Origin: an uncultured Bacilli bacterium
GTDB lineage: Bacteria > Bacillota_I > Bacilli_A > RF39 > UBA660
Length of the DNA: 64,000 nt
Assembly: GCA_934149465.1 (NCBI GenBank)
Contig: CAKPEZ010000004.1
Location: 1-64,000, forward strand
Reading direction: 5' to 3'
Shown here: in pieces, positions 47,924-56,333 of the stretch
How the letters are laid out: the number at the start of each line of letters is the position of its first letter
Position numbering within the stretch: position 1 is the first letter of the stretch
The notes under the pieces: generated by a model
Databases searched by the model: none
Told to the model about the DNA's origin: nothing
Seen by the model: only the letters and a program-made list of their open reading frames with translations
Made by a program: the position numbers and the translations under genes

Positions 47924-49288
47924 GCTAAGCATTTTCTCCAATTCTTTGATAATTGTTTGTAACTGTTCATTAGTTTTTAAATCTTCTTCTATTAGATTAA
48001 CAGCATGAATAATTGTCGAATGTTCTCTTCCACCAAAACAGCTTCCAATTCTAGGAAATGATTCGTTAGTCATAGTTCGACATAAATATATTGCAATTTG
48101 TCTAGGTAAGACAATGCTCTTGGTTCTTTTTTTCCCTTTTAAATCATCTAGATTTACTTGAAAATAATCACATACTGTTCTTTGAATACGGTGAATATCA
48201 TTTTTAAAAGCACTTTTAGTACCCATTTGTTCTTTTAGAGCATCAACTGCAACTTCTAAAGTGATTTTTCCACCATTCATCATTGTTGAAAAAGCAAATA
48301 CCCTTGTAATAGCGCCTTCTAATTGCCTTATATCTGAATCAAAATTAGATGCTATATATTCAATGACTTCATTAGGAACTTCATCTAACATTTCCTTATT
48401 TTGAATTTTTTTTCTAATAATATCAACCCTAAGTTCAAAATCTGGGGGAAAAATATTAACAGTAAGTCCCCACGAAAATCTAGTTCTAAGACGTTCTTCT
48501 AATAATTTTAAATCATCAATAGAACGATCAGATGCAATAATTATTTGCTTATTAGAGTTATAAAGTTCATTAAATGTATGGAAAAATTCTTGTTGGGTTT
48601 GCGAAGCGCCTTCTAAAAACTGTATATCATCTATCAATAAAACATCAATATTTCTGTATTTATTTTTAAAGTTATCTATTAATTCTAAGCTATTTTTTTC
48701 TTTATTTCGTACTGTATTAATAAAATCATTAACAAATTTTTCACTAGTAACATATAATACTCTTTTATTGGTATTTTTTAAGATATAATTCCCAATAGCA
48801 TGCATTAAGTGGGTTTTACCGAGTCCACTTTTTCCATATAAAAATAAAGGATTATAGCTTTTACCTGGCTTTTCTGCAACTGAGAGTGCAGCCGTATATG
48901 CAAATTTATTAGTGTTTCCAACAATAAAAGTTTCAAAAGTATAATTAGGATTTAAATTAGCATCTATGCTACTAATATTTGGAACTCCAATATCAACATC
49001 CTCAATAACAATTTTATTATTTTTTTCTTCATCTTCTTTTATTTCATCTTCTAAAACATAGACAAAATTAAAATTAGTACCAGTAAGTTCATTAAATGTA
49101 GATTGAATGAGATCGGAGTAATTTTCTGATAAATGCTTTTTATGAAGAACATATGGAACTATTACTGTTGCAGTTCCATCCTTTAAACTATATAATTTAG
49201 TATCACTAAACCAAGTAGCATAAGACAAAGCAGTAACTTGTTCATTTATTTTACTAAGAAAATTTTTCCATAAAATATCTGTATTCAT
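47918..49288 (-). CDS. dnaA: Chromosomal replication initiator DnaA
   Basis: AAA+ initiator that binds DnaA boxes and melts the origin. 456 residues: domain I (about 1-80), a linker, AAA+ core with GKSGLGKTH, LLIDDIQFLEG and sensor segments, and domain IV with the helix-turn-helix and the signature CFGGREHSTIIHAV. The common signature is GGRDHTTVIHA, so Asp and Thr at two base-reading positions are Glu and Ser. ATG after AAGGTGATTAG. Flanked on both sides by box clusters, so autoregulation is likely. Confidence 0.99.
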   Translation of the reverse strand: MNTDILWKNFLSKINEQVTALSYATWFSDTKLYSLKDGTATVIVPYVLHKKHLSENYSDLIQSTFNELTGTNFNFVYVLEDEIKEDEEKNNKIVIEDVDIGVPNISSIDANLNPNYTFETFIVGNTNKFAYTAALSVAEKPGKSYNPLFLYGKSGLGKTHLMHAIGNYILKNTNKRVLYVTSEKFVNDFINTVRNKEKNSLELIDNFKNKYRNIDVLLIDDIQFLEGASQTQQEFFHTFNELYNSNKQIIIASDRSIDDLKLLEERLRTRFSWGLTVNIFPPDFELRVDIIRKKIQNKEMLDEVPNEVIEYIASNFDSDIRQLEGAITRVFAFSTMMNGGKITLEVAVDALKEQMGTKSAFKNDIHRIQRTVCDYFQVNLDDLKGKKRTKSIVLPRQIAIYLCRTMTNESFPRIGSCFGGREHSTIIHAVNLIEEDLKTNEQLQTIIKELEKMLSL

Positions 49289-49372
49289 CTAATCACCTTG
49301 CCTTAATTTCAGTTATCACCAATATTGTACATTACTTTCTTTAAAAAATAAAGTCTTTTTTTAAAAAGTAAG

Positions 49373-49760
49373 TTATGAACAACTTATGAACAGGTTATAG
49401 ACAGGATAAACCCTTATAATTAAAGAATTTATACAACTTATGAACAATTTGACATTTGAACAGGTAAAGTTATGAACAATTTGACTTATGAACACCCCTG
49501 TCGATAACTGTCTATAACTTTTCTATTCCTTATATTATAAGACTTTAAAAAATAAGTTATGAACAATTGAACTGTCAATAACTCTATTTTTGTTTATAAG
49601 TTATGAACTTATTCCTGTTTATAAACAATGTATCAATATCATAACACGTTTTTCTTAAAATGAAACAAAAAGTTAAATAAATATTTTAAAACCATTTTTA
49701 TCAAATAAAAATCCTTAAAAAAAATATTGACATAAAAGAATTTACCATATATAATTAAAT
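49373..49760. other. oriC: Origin segment 2 (dnaA-rpmH gap): DnaA boxes and AT-rich region
   Basis: The 508-base gap holds at least a dozen box-like 9-mers: TTATGAACA at 49373, 49384, 49438, 49470, 49486 and 49557; TTATAGACA at 49395; TGTCGATAA at 49499; TGTCTATAA at 49509; TGTCAATAA at 49573; TGTTTATAA at 49591 and 49617. A very AT-rich stretch (about 49640-49725) follows and could be the unwinding element. No gene is seen before rpmH. None of the boxes is the textbook TTATCCACA. The strand switch of genes here supports bidirectional initiation. Confidence 0.9.
49727..49755 (+). promoter_or_regulatory. Consensus promoter of rpmH
   Basis: TTGACA-17-TATAAT, a perfect sigma-A promoter, 40 bases before the rpmH ATG. 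Confidence 0.9.
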
Positions 49761-49795
49761 ACGTTTATTGGTTTTTGATTTGGAGGTGTTGTATA

Positions 49796-49927
49796 ATGAA
49801 GAGAACTTTTCAACCAAATAATAGAAAGAAAGCAAAAAAACATGGCTTTTTCTCTCGTACTGAAGGTAAAGTATTAAATAAAAGAAGAGCAAAAGGTCGT
49901 AAGAAACTTTGTAGTAGTAATAAATAA
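49796..49927 (+). CDS. rpmH: Ribosomal protein L34
   Basis: A 43-residue, very basic 50S protein. [21 protein letters not shown] and the [10 protein letters not shown] block are diagnostic. The tail LCSSNK, with a Cys, differs from the usual KVLSA. TTGGAGGTG site 9 bases upstream. Too short for many ORF callers. Begins the rightward leading-strand operon rpmH-rnpA-yidC-jag. Confidence 0.98.
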   Translation: MKRTFQPNNRKKAKKHGFFSRTEGKVLNKRRAKGRKKLCSSNK

Positions 49928-49957
49928 ACCACAATATTATTATAGTGGTTTTTTTTG
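49928..49957 (+). terminator. Attenuating terminator between rpmH and rnpA
   Basis: Stem ACCAC (49928-49932)/GTGGT (49945-49949) and a T run. It probably keeps rnpA well below rpmH. Confidence 0.7.
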
Positions 49958-49983
49958 AATGTTTATATGTAAGTGAGGTACTT

Positions 49984-50313
49984 ATGAAAAAAATAGATAT
50001 TATAAAAGAAGCAAAAGATTTTGATTATATTATTAATCATAGTCCTAAAAAGAGAAATAAATATTTTTCAATTTTTTACTTATCTAATAAAGAAAAGAAT
50101 CACTATGGAATTTCTGTTCCTAAAAAGCTTGGAATAGCAGTTATTAGAAATAAAAAGAAAAGACAGATAAAAAATATCATCGATAAAAACAAAAAGATTC
50201 TTCCAAAATACTATGATTATGTTATAATATTAAAAAAAGAGCTCTTAGAATTAACTTATTTGGAAATGGAAGAAAATTTGCTAAGTCTCTTTAAACAAAT
50301 AAAGGAGAATTAA
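49984..50313 (+). CDS. rnpA: Ribonuclease P protein component
   Basis: Protein cofactor of RNase P for 5' tRNA maturation. The ATG at 49984 follows GTGAGGTACTT and gives 109 residues; an upstream in-frame extension would read through the rpmH terminator and is rejected. The RNR-type motif is AVIRNKKKRQIKN. yidC starts right after its stop codon. Confidence 0.96.
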   Translation: MKKIDIIKEAKDFDYIINHSPKKRNKYFSIFYLSNKEKNHYGISVPKKLGIAVIRNKKKRQIKNIIDKNKKILPKYYDYVIILKKELLELTYLEMEENLLSLFKQIKEN

Positions 50314-51252
50314 ATGAAAAAGAAGAAACTACTATTAATTTTAATATGTTTAGCTTTATTAAGTGGATGTACTAAGACTTTAAAGGATAAAGATAATAAA
50401 GCTATTCGTAATGAGAAAACTGGGCAAAGTATTACTGAAAATATTTTATGTAAACCTACTGATGAGTATTCTATTAAAATATATGAAGAAAATGATATTG
50501 ATATAGAAAAGCTTCCAGTATGTACTAACATGAAAATAAATGAAGGTACTAATGAAGGATTATGGACTAGTATCTTTGTAAAGCCATTAGCGTGGTTAAT
50601 AATCAAAATAGGAATGATATTAAAAAATTATGGTTTAGCTATTATAATATCTACTTTATTAATTAGAATAGCAGTATTCCCTATTACTAAAAAAACTGCT
50701 ATGCAATCAGAAAATATGAAATTAGCTCAGCCAGAATTAGAAGCATTAGAAAGAAGATATGCTGATAAAACTTCACAAGAAGATCAGATGCGAAAATCTC
50801 AAGAAATGCTTATGTTATATCAAAAATATAAAATTAATCCTATTTCAGGATGTTTATTAGCGTTTATTCAATTGCCTCTTTTCTTCGCTTACTTAGAAGC
50901 TATAAACAGAGTACCTGCTATATTTGAAAGTGAAATTTTAAAATTCAATAAATATTTTACTCTTAATATGGGAATGACCCCTATTATGGGAGTAAGTAGT
51001 GGTCACTACATTTATATTCTTTTAGTAGTATTAATTATCGTAACTACTTATTTCTCTTTCAAGAAAACTTTATCAGATCAAAGTGGTCCACAAGCTAAAC
51101 AAATGAAATATACAATATATATTATGTTAATCTTTATTTCTTTTAGTGCTTTATATTTACCTACTGCACTAGGATTATACTGGATAACTTCAAGTTTATG
51201 CACTATTCTACAAAATAAATTGGTAGAAAAAAGAAAGAAGGCAGTTAAATGA
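50314..51252 (+). CDS. yidC: Membrane protein insertase YidC/OxaA (SpoIIIJ type)
   Basis: Inserts membrane proteins and in B. subtilis SpoIIIJ supports forespore sigma-G activation. Lipoprotein signal with lipobox LLSGC (Cys19), an outer segment (about 20-90), then five transmembrane helices with the conserved groove Arg in STLLIRIAVFP and the GLYWITSSLCTILQN C-terminal helix. 312 residues with a short basic tail. Located after rnpA and overlapping jag by four bases, the standard order. Confidence 0.97.
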   Translation: MKKKKLLLILICLALLSGCTKTLKDKDNKAIRNEKTGQSITENILCKPTDEYSIKIYEENDIDIEKLPVCTNMKINEGTNEGLWTSIFVKPLAWLIIKIGMILKNYGLAIIISTLLIRIAVFPITKKTAMQSENMKLAQPELEALERRYADKTSQEDQMRKSQEMLMLYQKYKINPISGCLLAFIQLPLFFAYLEAINRVPAIFESEILKFNKYFTLNMGMTPIMGVSSGHYIYILLVVLIIVTTYFSFKKTLSDQSGPQAKQMKYTIYIMLIFISFSALYLPTALGLYWITSSLCTILQNKLVEKRKKAVK

Positions 51253-51857
51253 TAGAATTCAAAAAATATGAAGCTAAAACATTAAATGAGGCAACCTCTA
51301 AAGCTATACTTGATTTATCAGTACCAGAAGAAGATTTAATTATTAAAATACTAGAAGAAAAAGGTGGCTTATTTAAAAAATGTATAATAGAAGTCACTAC
51401 AGTTAATAATGTTATTAATCATTTAAAAGATACAATAACTGAAATAACTAAATTAATGAATATCGAAGTTAATTTAGAAGTAAGACGTAGAGAAAATACC
51501 ATTAATATAAAATTATTTTCTGATAATAATGCTATATTAATTGGTAAGAATGGTCGTACAATCTCAGCATTGCAATTATTATTAAAGCAAATGTTATATA
51601 ACGAAATTGGTGATAAAGTTAAGATTTTGCTAGATGTTGAAAACTACAAAGAAAAAAGAGTTAAAAATTTAACATATCTTGCAAAGAAAGTTGCTAAAGA
51701 AGTAGCCGATACTAAAATAGAAGTTCAATTAGAGAGAATGAATTCTTATGAAAGAAGAATTATTCATGAAGCTTTAGCAGATAATAAATATGTTTATACA
51801 GAATCTTTTGGAGAAGAACCAGAACGTTATGTAGTTGTAAAGCCTAGGGAAGATTAA
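51249..51857 (+). CDS. jag: RNA-binding protein Jag/KhpB
   Basis: 202 residues: Jag_N domain (about 1-50), KH domain (about 75-140, with IGKNGRTISALQLLLKQ) and R3H domain (about 145-202, MNSYERRIIHEALAD...EPERYVVVKP). KhpA-KhpB complexes bind small RNAs and mRNAs and affect cell elongation. ATGA overlap with yidC. The stop codon lies inside its own terminator. Confidence 0.96.
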   Translation: MIEFKKYEAKTLNEATSKAILDLSVPEEDLIIKILEEKGGLFKKCIIEVTTVNNVINHLKDTITEITKLMNIEVNLEVRRRENTINIKLFSDNNAILIGKNGRTISALQLLLKQMLYNEIGDKVKILLDVENYKEKRVKNLTYLAKKVAKEVADTKIEVQLERMNSYERRIIHEALADNKYVYTESFGEEPERYVVVKPRED

Positions 51858-51869
51858 TCTTCCCTTTTT
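51846..51869 (+). terminator. Terminator of rpmH-rnpA-yidC-jag
   Basis: Nine-bp stem AGGGAAGAT (51846-51854)/ATCTTCCCT (51857-51865) then T run; the loop and 3' arm include the jag stop. Confidence 0.85.
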
Positions 51870-51908
51870 CTTATTATGTGTGTTAAAATAAAGATAGGAA
51901 GTGAAGAT

Positions 51909-53255
51909 ATGAATGATACTATAGTAGGAATTTCTACAGCACTTGGTGTTGGAGCAATTTCCATTATTCGTTTAAGCGGAGAAGATTCAATAAAAATAGT
52001 TAATCAAATTTTTAAAGGAAAAGACCTTACTAAAGTTCAAACTCATACTATTAATTATGGACATATTATAGAAAATAAGGAAATAGTTGATGAAGTACTT
52101 GTTAGCGTTATGCTATCTCCAAAAACATATACTAAAGAAAATATTGTTGAAATAAATTGTCATGGTGGGATTGCTACTACAAATAAAATAGTTGAAATAT
52201 TAATCTCTAAAGGATGTAGACCAGCATCTCGAGGAGAATTTACTAAAAGAGCATTCTTAAATGGTAGAATAGACTTAGTTGAAGCAGATGGAATAATGAA
52301 TTTAATAGAAGCAGAAACAGAAAATGCTAGAAAACTATCTATTAACCAGTTAAGTGGTAGAGTATCAAAATTAATTAAAGACTTAAGAAATGACTTAATT
52401 CAAATAGTATCTCATATAGAAGTTAATATTGATTATCCAGAATATGAAGATATTGAAGAGTTAACAACTGAAAAAATAAAGCCTAGTTTACTTATATTTA
52501 ATAAAAAAATATCTGATATTATTAAAAAATCAGAAATAGGAAAAGTTATTTCTAATGGAATAGATGTTGGTATAATAGGAAGACCTAACGTTGGAAAAAG
52601 TAGTATTTTAAATCAAATATTAGAAGAAGATAAAGCCATAGTAACGGATATTCCAGGTACAACGAGAGATATAGTTGAAGGAAGAGTAAATATTGGTGGT
52701 TTAATACTTAATTTAATAGATACTGCTGGTATTAGAAAGACAGAAGACAAAGTAGAACAAATTGGTGTTGATAAAAGTTTTTCAATAATAGAAAAAAGTT
52801 CTTTAGTATTATTAGTTTTAAATAATAATGAAAAAATGACAGAAGAAGAAAAAATGTTACTTGCAAAAATAAAAAATAAACCTTATCTTATTGTGATAAA
52901 TAAAATAGATTTAGAAAATAAATTAGAAATAGATGATCCAAATAAAGTATATGTATGTGCTAAAGACGGAAGAGGCTTTGATGAGCTTTTCTCTAAAATA
53001 AAAGAAATTTTCAATGTTGAGAAAATTTCTAATCAAGACTTGAATTATTTAAGTGATGCAAATGCTATTGCAAAATTAAAGGAAGCTAAAGAAAAAATAG
53101 ATACTTCTCTTTCTCTAATAGAAGAACAAGCTCCAATTGATATGGTAGAATTAGAAGTTAAGAGTAGCTGGAATATTTTAGGCGAAATAATAGGAGCAAC
53201 TTATCAAGATGAGTTCCTAGATGAATTATTTAGTCGTTTTTGCTTAGGAAAATAG
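51909..53255 (+). CDS. mnmE: tRNA modification GTPase MnmE
   Basis: With MnmG it makes cmnm5U34 in tRNAs. The ATG at 51909 (after GGAAGTGAAGAT) begins MNDTIVGISTALG, the family start, for 448 residues. N-terminal THF-binding domain, then helical domain, then G domain with GRPNVGKSS, DTAGIRKT and NKID, and the C-terminal FCLGK with the conserved Cys. Confidence 0.98.
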   Translation: MNDTIVGISTALGVGAISIIRLSGEDSIKIVNQIFKGKDLTKVQTHTINYGHIIENKEIVDEVLVSVMLSPKTYTKENIVEINCHGGIATTNKIVEILISKGCRPASRGEFTKRAFLNGRIDLVEADGIMNLIEAETENARKLSINQLSGRVSKLIKDLRNDLIQIVSHIEVNIDYPEYEDIEELTTEKIKPSLLIFNKKISDIIKKSEIGKVISNGIDVGIIGRPNVGKSSILNQILEEDKAIVTDIPGTTRDIVEGRVNIGGLILNLIDTAGIRKTEDKVEQIGVDKSFSIIEKSSLVLLVLNNNEKMTEEEKMLLAKIKNKPYLIVINKIDLENKLEIDDPNKVYVCAKDGRGFDELFSKIKEIFNVEKISNQDLNYLSDANAIAKLKEAKEKIDTSLSLIEEQAPIDMVELEVKSSWNILGEIIGATYQDEFLDELFSRFCLGK

Positions 53256-53567
53256 ATTCCTTTTTAATATTTTTTTAGGAATATAAACTAAATGATAACT
53301 TTCATCCTCGTTTTTTATAAGACTTTTTATTAATGGATAATAAAAAGATAAATCATCTTCATTCAAATCACTAGCATCGTAGGCAAGGTTTTCTTTTAAA
53401 TCCCTTAATTGACCATTATAAACAAAGGGAATATTACTAATATAATACTTGCCTTCTTTTTTTTGAACAAATAATTTAAGATTATAGTTAGTTAATTTTT
53501 CTTTGAGATCGTTTAGTAGTAAAATATGCACTTCGTCTTTGATAATTTTTTCTTTCCTGTTATTCAT
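53244..53567 (-). CDS. Hypothetical protein, 107 aa
   Basis: Soluble, charged protein with a Lys-rich N-terminus; no family recognised. It starts with ATG behind GGAG (10 bases) and sits on the strand opposite its neighbours, between mnmE and mnmG. Its 3' end overlaps the end of mnmE by 12 bases, and an ATTCCT/AGGAAT pairing near 53257-53281 could separate the convergent transcripts. Composition resembles neighbouring genes. Confidence 0.6.
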   Translation of the reverse strand: MNNRKEKIIKDEVHILLLNDLKEKLTNYNLKLFVQKKEGKYYISNIPFVYNGQLRDLKENLAYDASDLNEDDLSFYYPLIKSLIKNEDESYHLVYIPKKILKRNLFS

Positions 53568-53621
53568 TTTATTATTCTCCTTTATAAAGAATATGCTTTT
53601 AAAAGTAAAAAAATTACTTTA

Positions 53622-53650
53622 TTGAAAAATTCGTTTAAATGTCATATAAT
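53622..53650 (+). promoter_or_regulatory. Promoter of mnmG
   Basis: TTGAAA-17-TATAAT, 29 bases before the mnmG ATG. Confidence 0.8.
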
Positions 53651-53678
53651 ATATTTCATTAAAAAGGAAGTGTTGTCT

Positions 53679-55538
53679 ATGAATTATGAAATTATTGTTG
53701 TAGGTGGAGGACATGCTGGATGTGAAGCAGCACTTGCATCTGCTAGAAAAAATCACCAGACTCTTTTAGTTACCGGAAATATAAAAAATATAGCAGACAT
53801 GCCATGTAATCCTTCAATAGGAGGAAGTGCTAAAGGAATAGTTGTTAGAGAAATAGATGCCCTTGGTGGAGAAATGGGAAGAAATGCAGATAAAGCTCTT
53901 CTTCAAATGAAGATGCTTAATTCTTCTAAAGGTCCTTCTGTACATTCATTAAGAGCACAAGCTGATAAAATAACTTATCCTAAACAAATGCTAAAAACTT
54001 TAGAAAAAACTCCTAATTTAACTAATAAAGAAGCTATAGTAGAAGATTTAATTATTGATAATTCAAAAGTAATAGGTGTTGTTTTAGAAGATGGTACTAA
54101 AATATATAGTAATATCGTTATTTTAACTACAGGAACATACTTAAAAGCAGATATCCTAGTTGGTAATACTCGTACAAGAAGTGGTCCACATTCAGAAAAG
54201 CCTTCTAATCATTTAAGTGATAATCTTCGAAAATATGGACTTGAAGTAATAAGATTAAAAACAGGAACTCCACCTAGAATAAAAAGAGACAGTATTGATT
54301 TTTCTAAAACTCAAAGAGAAGATGGAGATAAAGAAAAATATTCTTTTAGTTATGATGAAAAATTTTATTATGATCCTTCAAAACAAGAACCATGTTATTT
54401 AATTTATACAACACCTGCTACTCATAAAATTATAAAAGATAATCTTCATAAGGCAAGTATGTATGGTGGTTTAGATGATATTACTGGTATTGGTCCTAGA
54501 TATTGTCCTTCTATAGAAGATAAAATCGTAAAATTTGCTGATAAAGAAAGACATCAATTATTCTTAGAACCAGAAAGCCTATATTATGATGATATATATC
54601 TTCAAGGATTTTCTACTAGTATGCCACATGATATTCAAGAGCAAATGGTTCATAGTTTACCAGGATTAGAAAACGCAGTTATATTAAAATACGCATATGC
54701 AATAGAATATGATGCAATCTCACCTACTCAGTTAAAATCTTCATTAGAAACCAAGGTTATTGAAAATTTATTTACTGCAGGTCAAATAAATGGTACTAGT
54801 GGTTATGAAGAAGCAGCATGTCAAGGCTTAATAGCAGGTATTAATGCTTCATTAAAATTAGAGAATAAAGAACCTCTTATTTTAAGAAGAGATGAAGCGT
54901 ATATTGGAGTATTGATTGATGATTTAATAACTAAAGGAACTAGAGAACCTTATCGTCTTTTAACCTCAAGAGCAGAGTATCGTTTATTACTAAGACATGA
55001 TAACGCTGATACTAGATTAAGAGAATATGGTTATAAAGTAGGACTTATATCTGAAGAAAAGTATCAAAAATTTAAAAATAAAGAAGCTCAAATTCAACAA
55101 TTAAAAGATGAATTATTAATAAAAAAAGTAACTCCTAAAGATAATATAGATTTTTTAAATACAATTCCTTTAAAAGATGGAATTACTTTATATGAATTAC
55201 TAAAACGTCCAGAAGTAACTTTAAAATCTTTAATAAATAATAAATTAATTGATATAGATGCTTCATCTTCTGTAATTGAACAAACAGAAATAGATATAAA
55301 ATATGAAGGATATATAAAAAAGACTCAAAAAGAAGCTAATAAGATTCTAAAAAACGACGAAAAATTGCTTCCTTTAGATATAGACTATAATAAAGTACCT
55401 AATCTAGCAACAGAAGCAAGACAAAAATTAATTAAAGTAAGACCACGTTCAATAGGACAAGCATTAAGAATAAGTGGAGTAAACCCAAGTGATATTTCTA
55501 TATTACTTGTATATTTAAGGAAGTATTATAATGAATAA
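53679..55538 (+). CDS. mnmG: tRNA uridine 5-carboxymethylaminomethyl modification enzyme MnmG
   Basis: FAD-dependent partner of MnmE (GidA). The ATG at 53679, preceded by AAAGGAAGTG, starts MNYEIIVVGGGHAGCEAA with the FAD dinucleotide fold GGGHAG; a longer upstream frame runs through the promoter and is rejected. Residues include CNPSIGG and the GQINGTSGYEEAACQG motif. 619 residues. Overlaps rsmG by 8 bases. Confidence 0.98.
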   Translation: MNYEIIVVGGGHAGCEAALASARKNHQTLLVTGNIKNIADMPCNPSIGGSAKGIVVREIDALGGEMGRNADKALLQMKMLNSSKGPSVHSLRAQADKITYPKQMLKTLEKTPNLTNKEAIVEDLIIDNSKVIGVVLEDGTKIYSNIVILTTGTYLKADILVGNTRTRSGPHSEKPSNHLSDNLRKYGLEVIRLKTGTPPRIKRDSIDFSKTQREDGDKEKYSFSYDEKFYYDPSKQEPCYLIYTTPATHKIIKDNLHKASMYGGLDDITGIGPRYCPSIEDKIVKFADKERHQLFLEPESLYYDDIYLQGFSTSMPHDIQEQMVHSLPGLENAVILKYAYAIEYDAISPTQLKSSLETKVIENLFTAGQINGTSGYEEAACQGLIAGINASLKLENKEPLILRRDEAYIGVLIDDLITKGTREPYRLLTSRAEYRLLLRHDNADTRLREYGYKVGLISEEKYQKFKNKEAQIQQLKDELLIKKVTPKDNIDFLNTIPLKDGITLYELLKRPEVTLKSLINNKLIDIDASSSVIEQTEIDIKYEGYIKKTQKEANKILKNDEKLLPLDIDYNKVPNLATEARQKLIKVRPRSIGQALRISGVNPSDISILLVYLRKYYNE

Positions 55539-56253
55539 AAGTGAATTTATTGCTGAAGTACAAAAACTAAATATTGTAGTTACTGATAAACAAATGCAGC
55601 AACTTGATACGTATTATAAGATGTTAGTTGAATGGAACGAAAAAATAAATCTAACTGCAATTACTCTAGAAGAAGAAGTATACTTAAAACATTTTTATGA
55701 TAGCTTATCTTTATATAAAGCATATCCTTTAAATAATCAAAAGCTTTGTGACATTGGTACTGGAGCAGGTTTTCCAGGAATAGTATTGAAAATATTTTTT
55801 CCATCATTGCAAGTAACTTTAGTTGAATCTCTACATAAAAGATGTATCTTTTGTTTAGAAGTTATTAAAAGATTATCTTTAAAAGATATTGTAGTAGTAA
55901 ATGAAAGAGCTGAAATCTATAGTAGGAATAACCGAGAAAAATTTGATATAGTAACATCAAGAGCGGTTGCTAATATAAAAATACTATTTGAATATTCTGT
56001 TCCTTTATTAAAGGTAAATGGTTATTTTTTACCAATGAAAGCATCTTGTTTAGAACTAGAAGGTTTAGATAGCTATTTAAAGAGATTCTCAATAAAAAGC
56101 TTATCTCCAATAAAGTTTTATCTTCCTAAAGAAAATAGCGAAAGAACTATTGGAGTATATCAAAAATTAGCGGCTACTCACAAGAAATATCCAAGACCAT
56201 ATAGCCAAATAAAGAAGGAAATAAATATTAAAAAAAATATTTCCCAAGATTAA
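55531..56253 (+). CDS. rsmG: 16S rRNA (guanine527-N7)-methyltransferase
   Basis: GidB/RsmG methylates G527; its loss gives low-level streptomycin resistance in many species. 240 residues with the SAM motif LCDIGTGAGFPGIVLKI and VTSRAVANI. Overlaps mnmG, and is followed by the noc promoter and a Noc-box-like sequence. Confidence 0.97.
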   Translation: MNKSEFIAEVQKLNIVVTDKQMQQLDTYYKMLVEWNEKINLTAITLEEEVYLKHFYDSLSLYKAYPLNNQKLCDIGTGAGFPGIVLKIFFPSLQVTLVESLHKRCIFCLEVIKRLSLKDIVVVNERAEIYSRNNREKFDIVTSRAVANIKILFEYSVPLLKVNGYFLPMKASCLELEGLDSYLKRFSIKSLSPIKFYLPKENSERTIGVYQKLAATHKKYPRPYSQIKKEINIKKNISQD

Positions 56254-56256
56254 AAT

Positions 56257-56270
56257 ATTTCCTGGGAAAT
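56257..56270. promoter_or_regulatory. Noc-binding-site-like palindrome upstream of noc
   Basis: ATTTCCTGGGAAAT differs at one base from the B. subtilis NBS consensus ATTTCCCGGGAAAT. It ends 4 bases before the -35 of the noc promoter, a position suited to autoregulation. Confidence 0.75.
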
Positions 56271-56274
56271 ACTA

Positions 56275-56303
56275 TTGTCATTTTAAAAAAAATATAGTAT
56301 TAT
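56275..56303 (+). promoter_or_regulatory. Promoter of noc
   Basis: TTGTCA-17-TATTAT, 30 bases before the ATG. Confidence 0.65.
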
Positions 56304-56333
56304 AGAAATAACTAAGAAAAGAGGGATAATAAT

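Noticed and set aside
49945..49983. Upstream extension of rnpA
   Set aside because: It would start within the rpmH terminator T run and lacks a ribosome site; the ATG at 49984 has one and fits the family.
53526..53678. Upstream extension of mnmG
   Set aside because: It would include the mnmG promoter and the divergent gene; the FAD-binding N-terminus begins at 53679.
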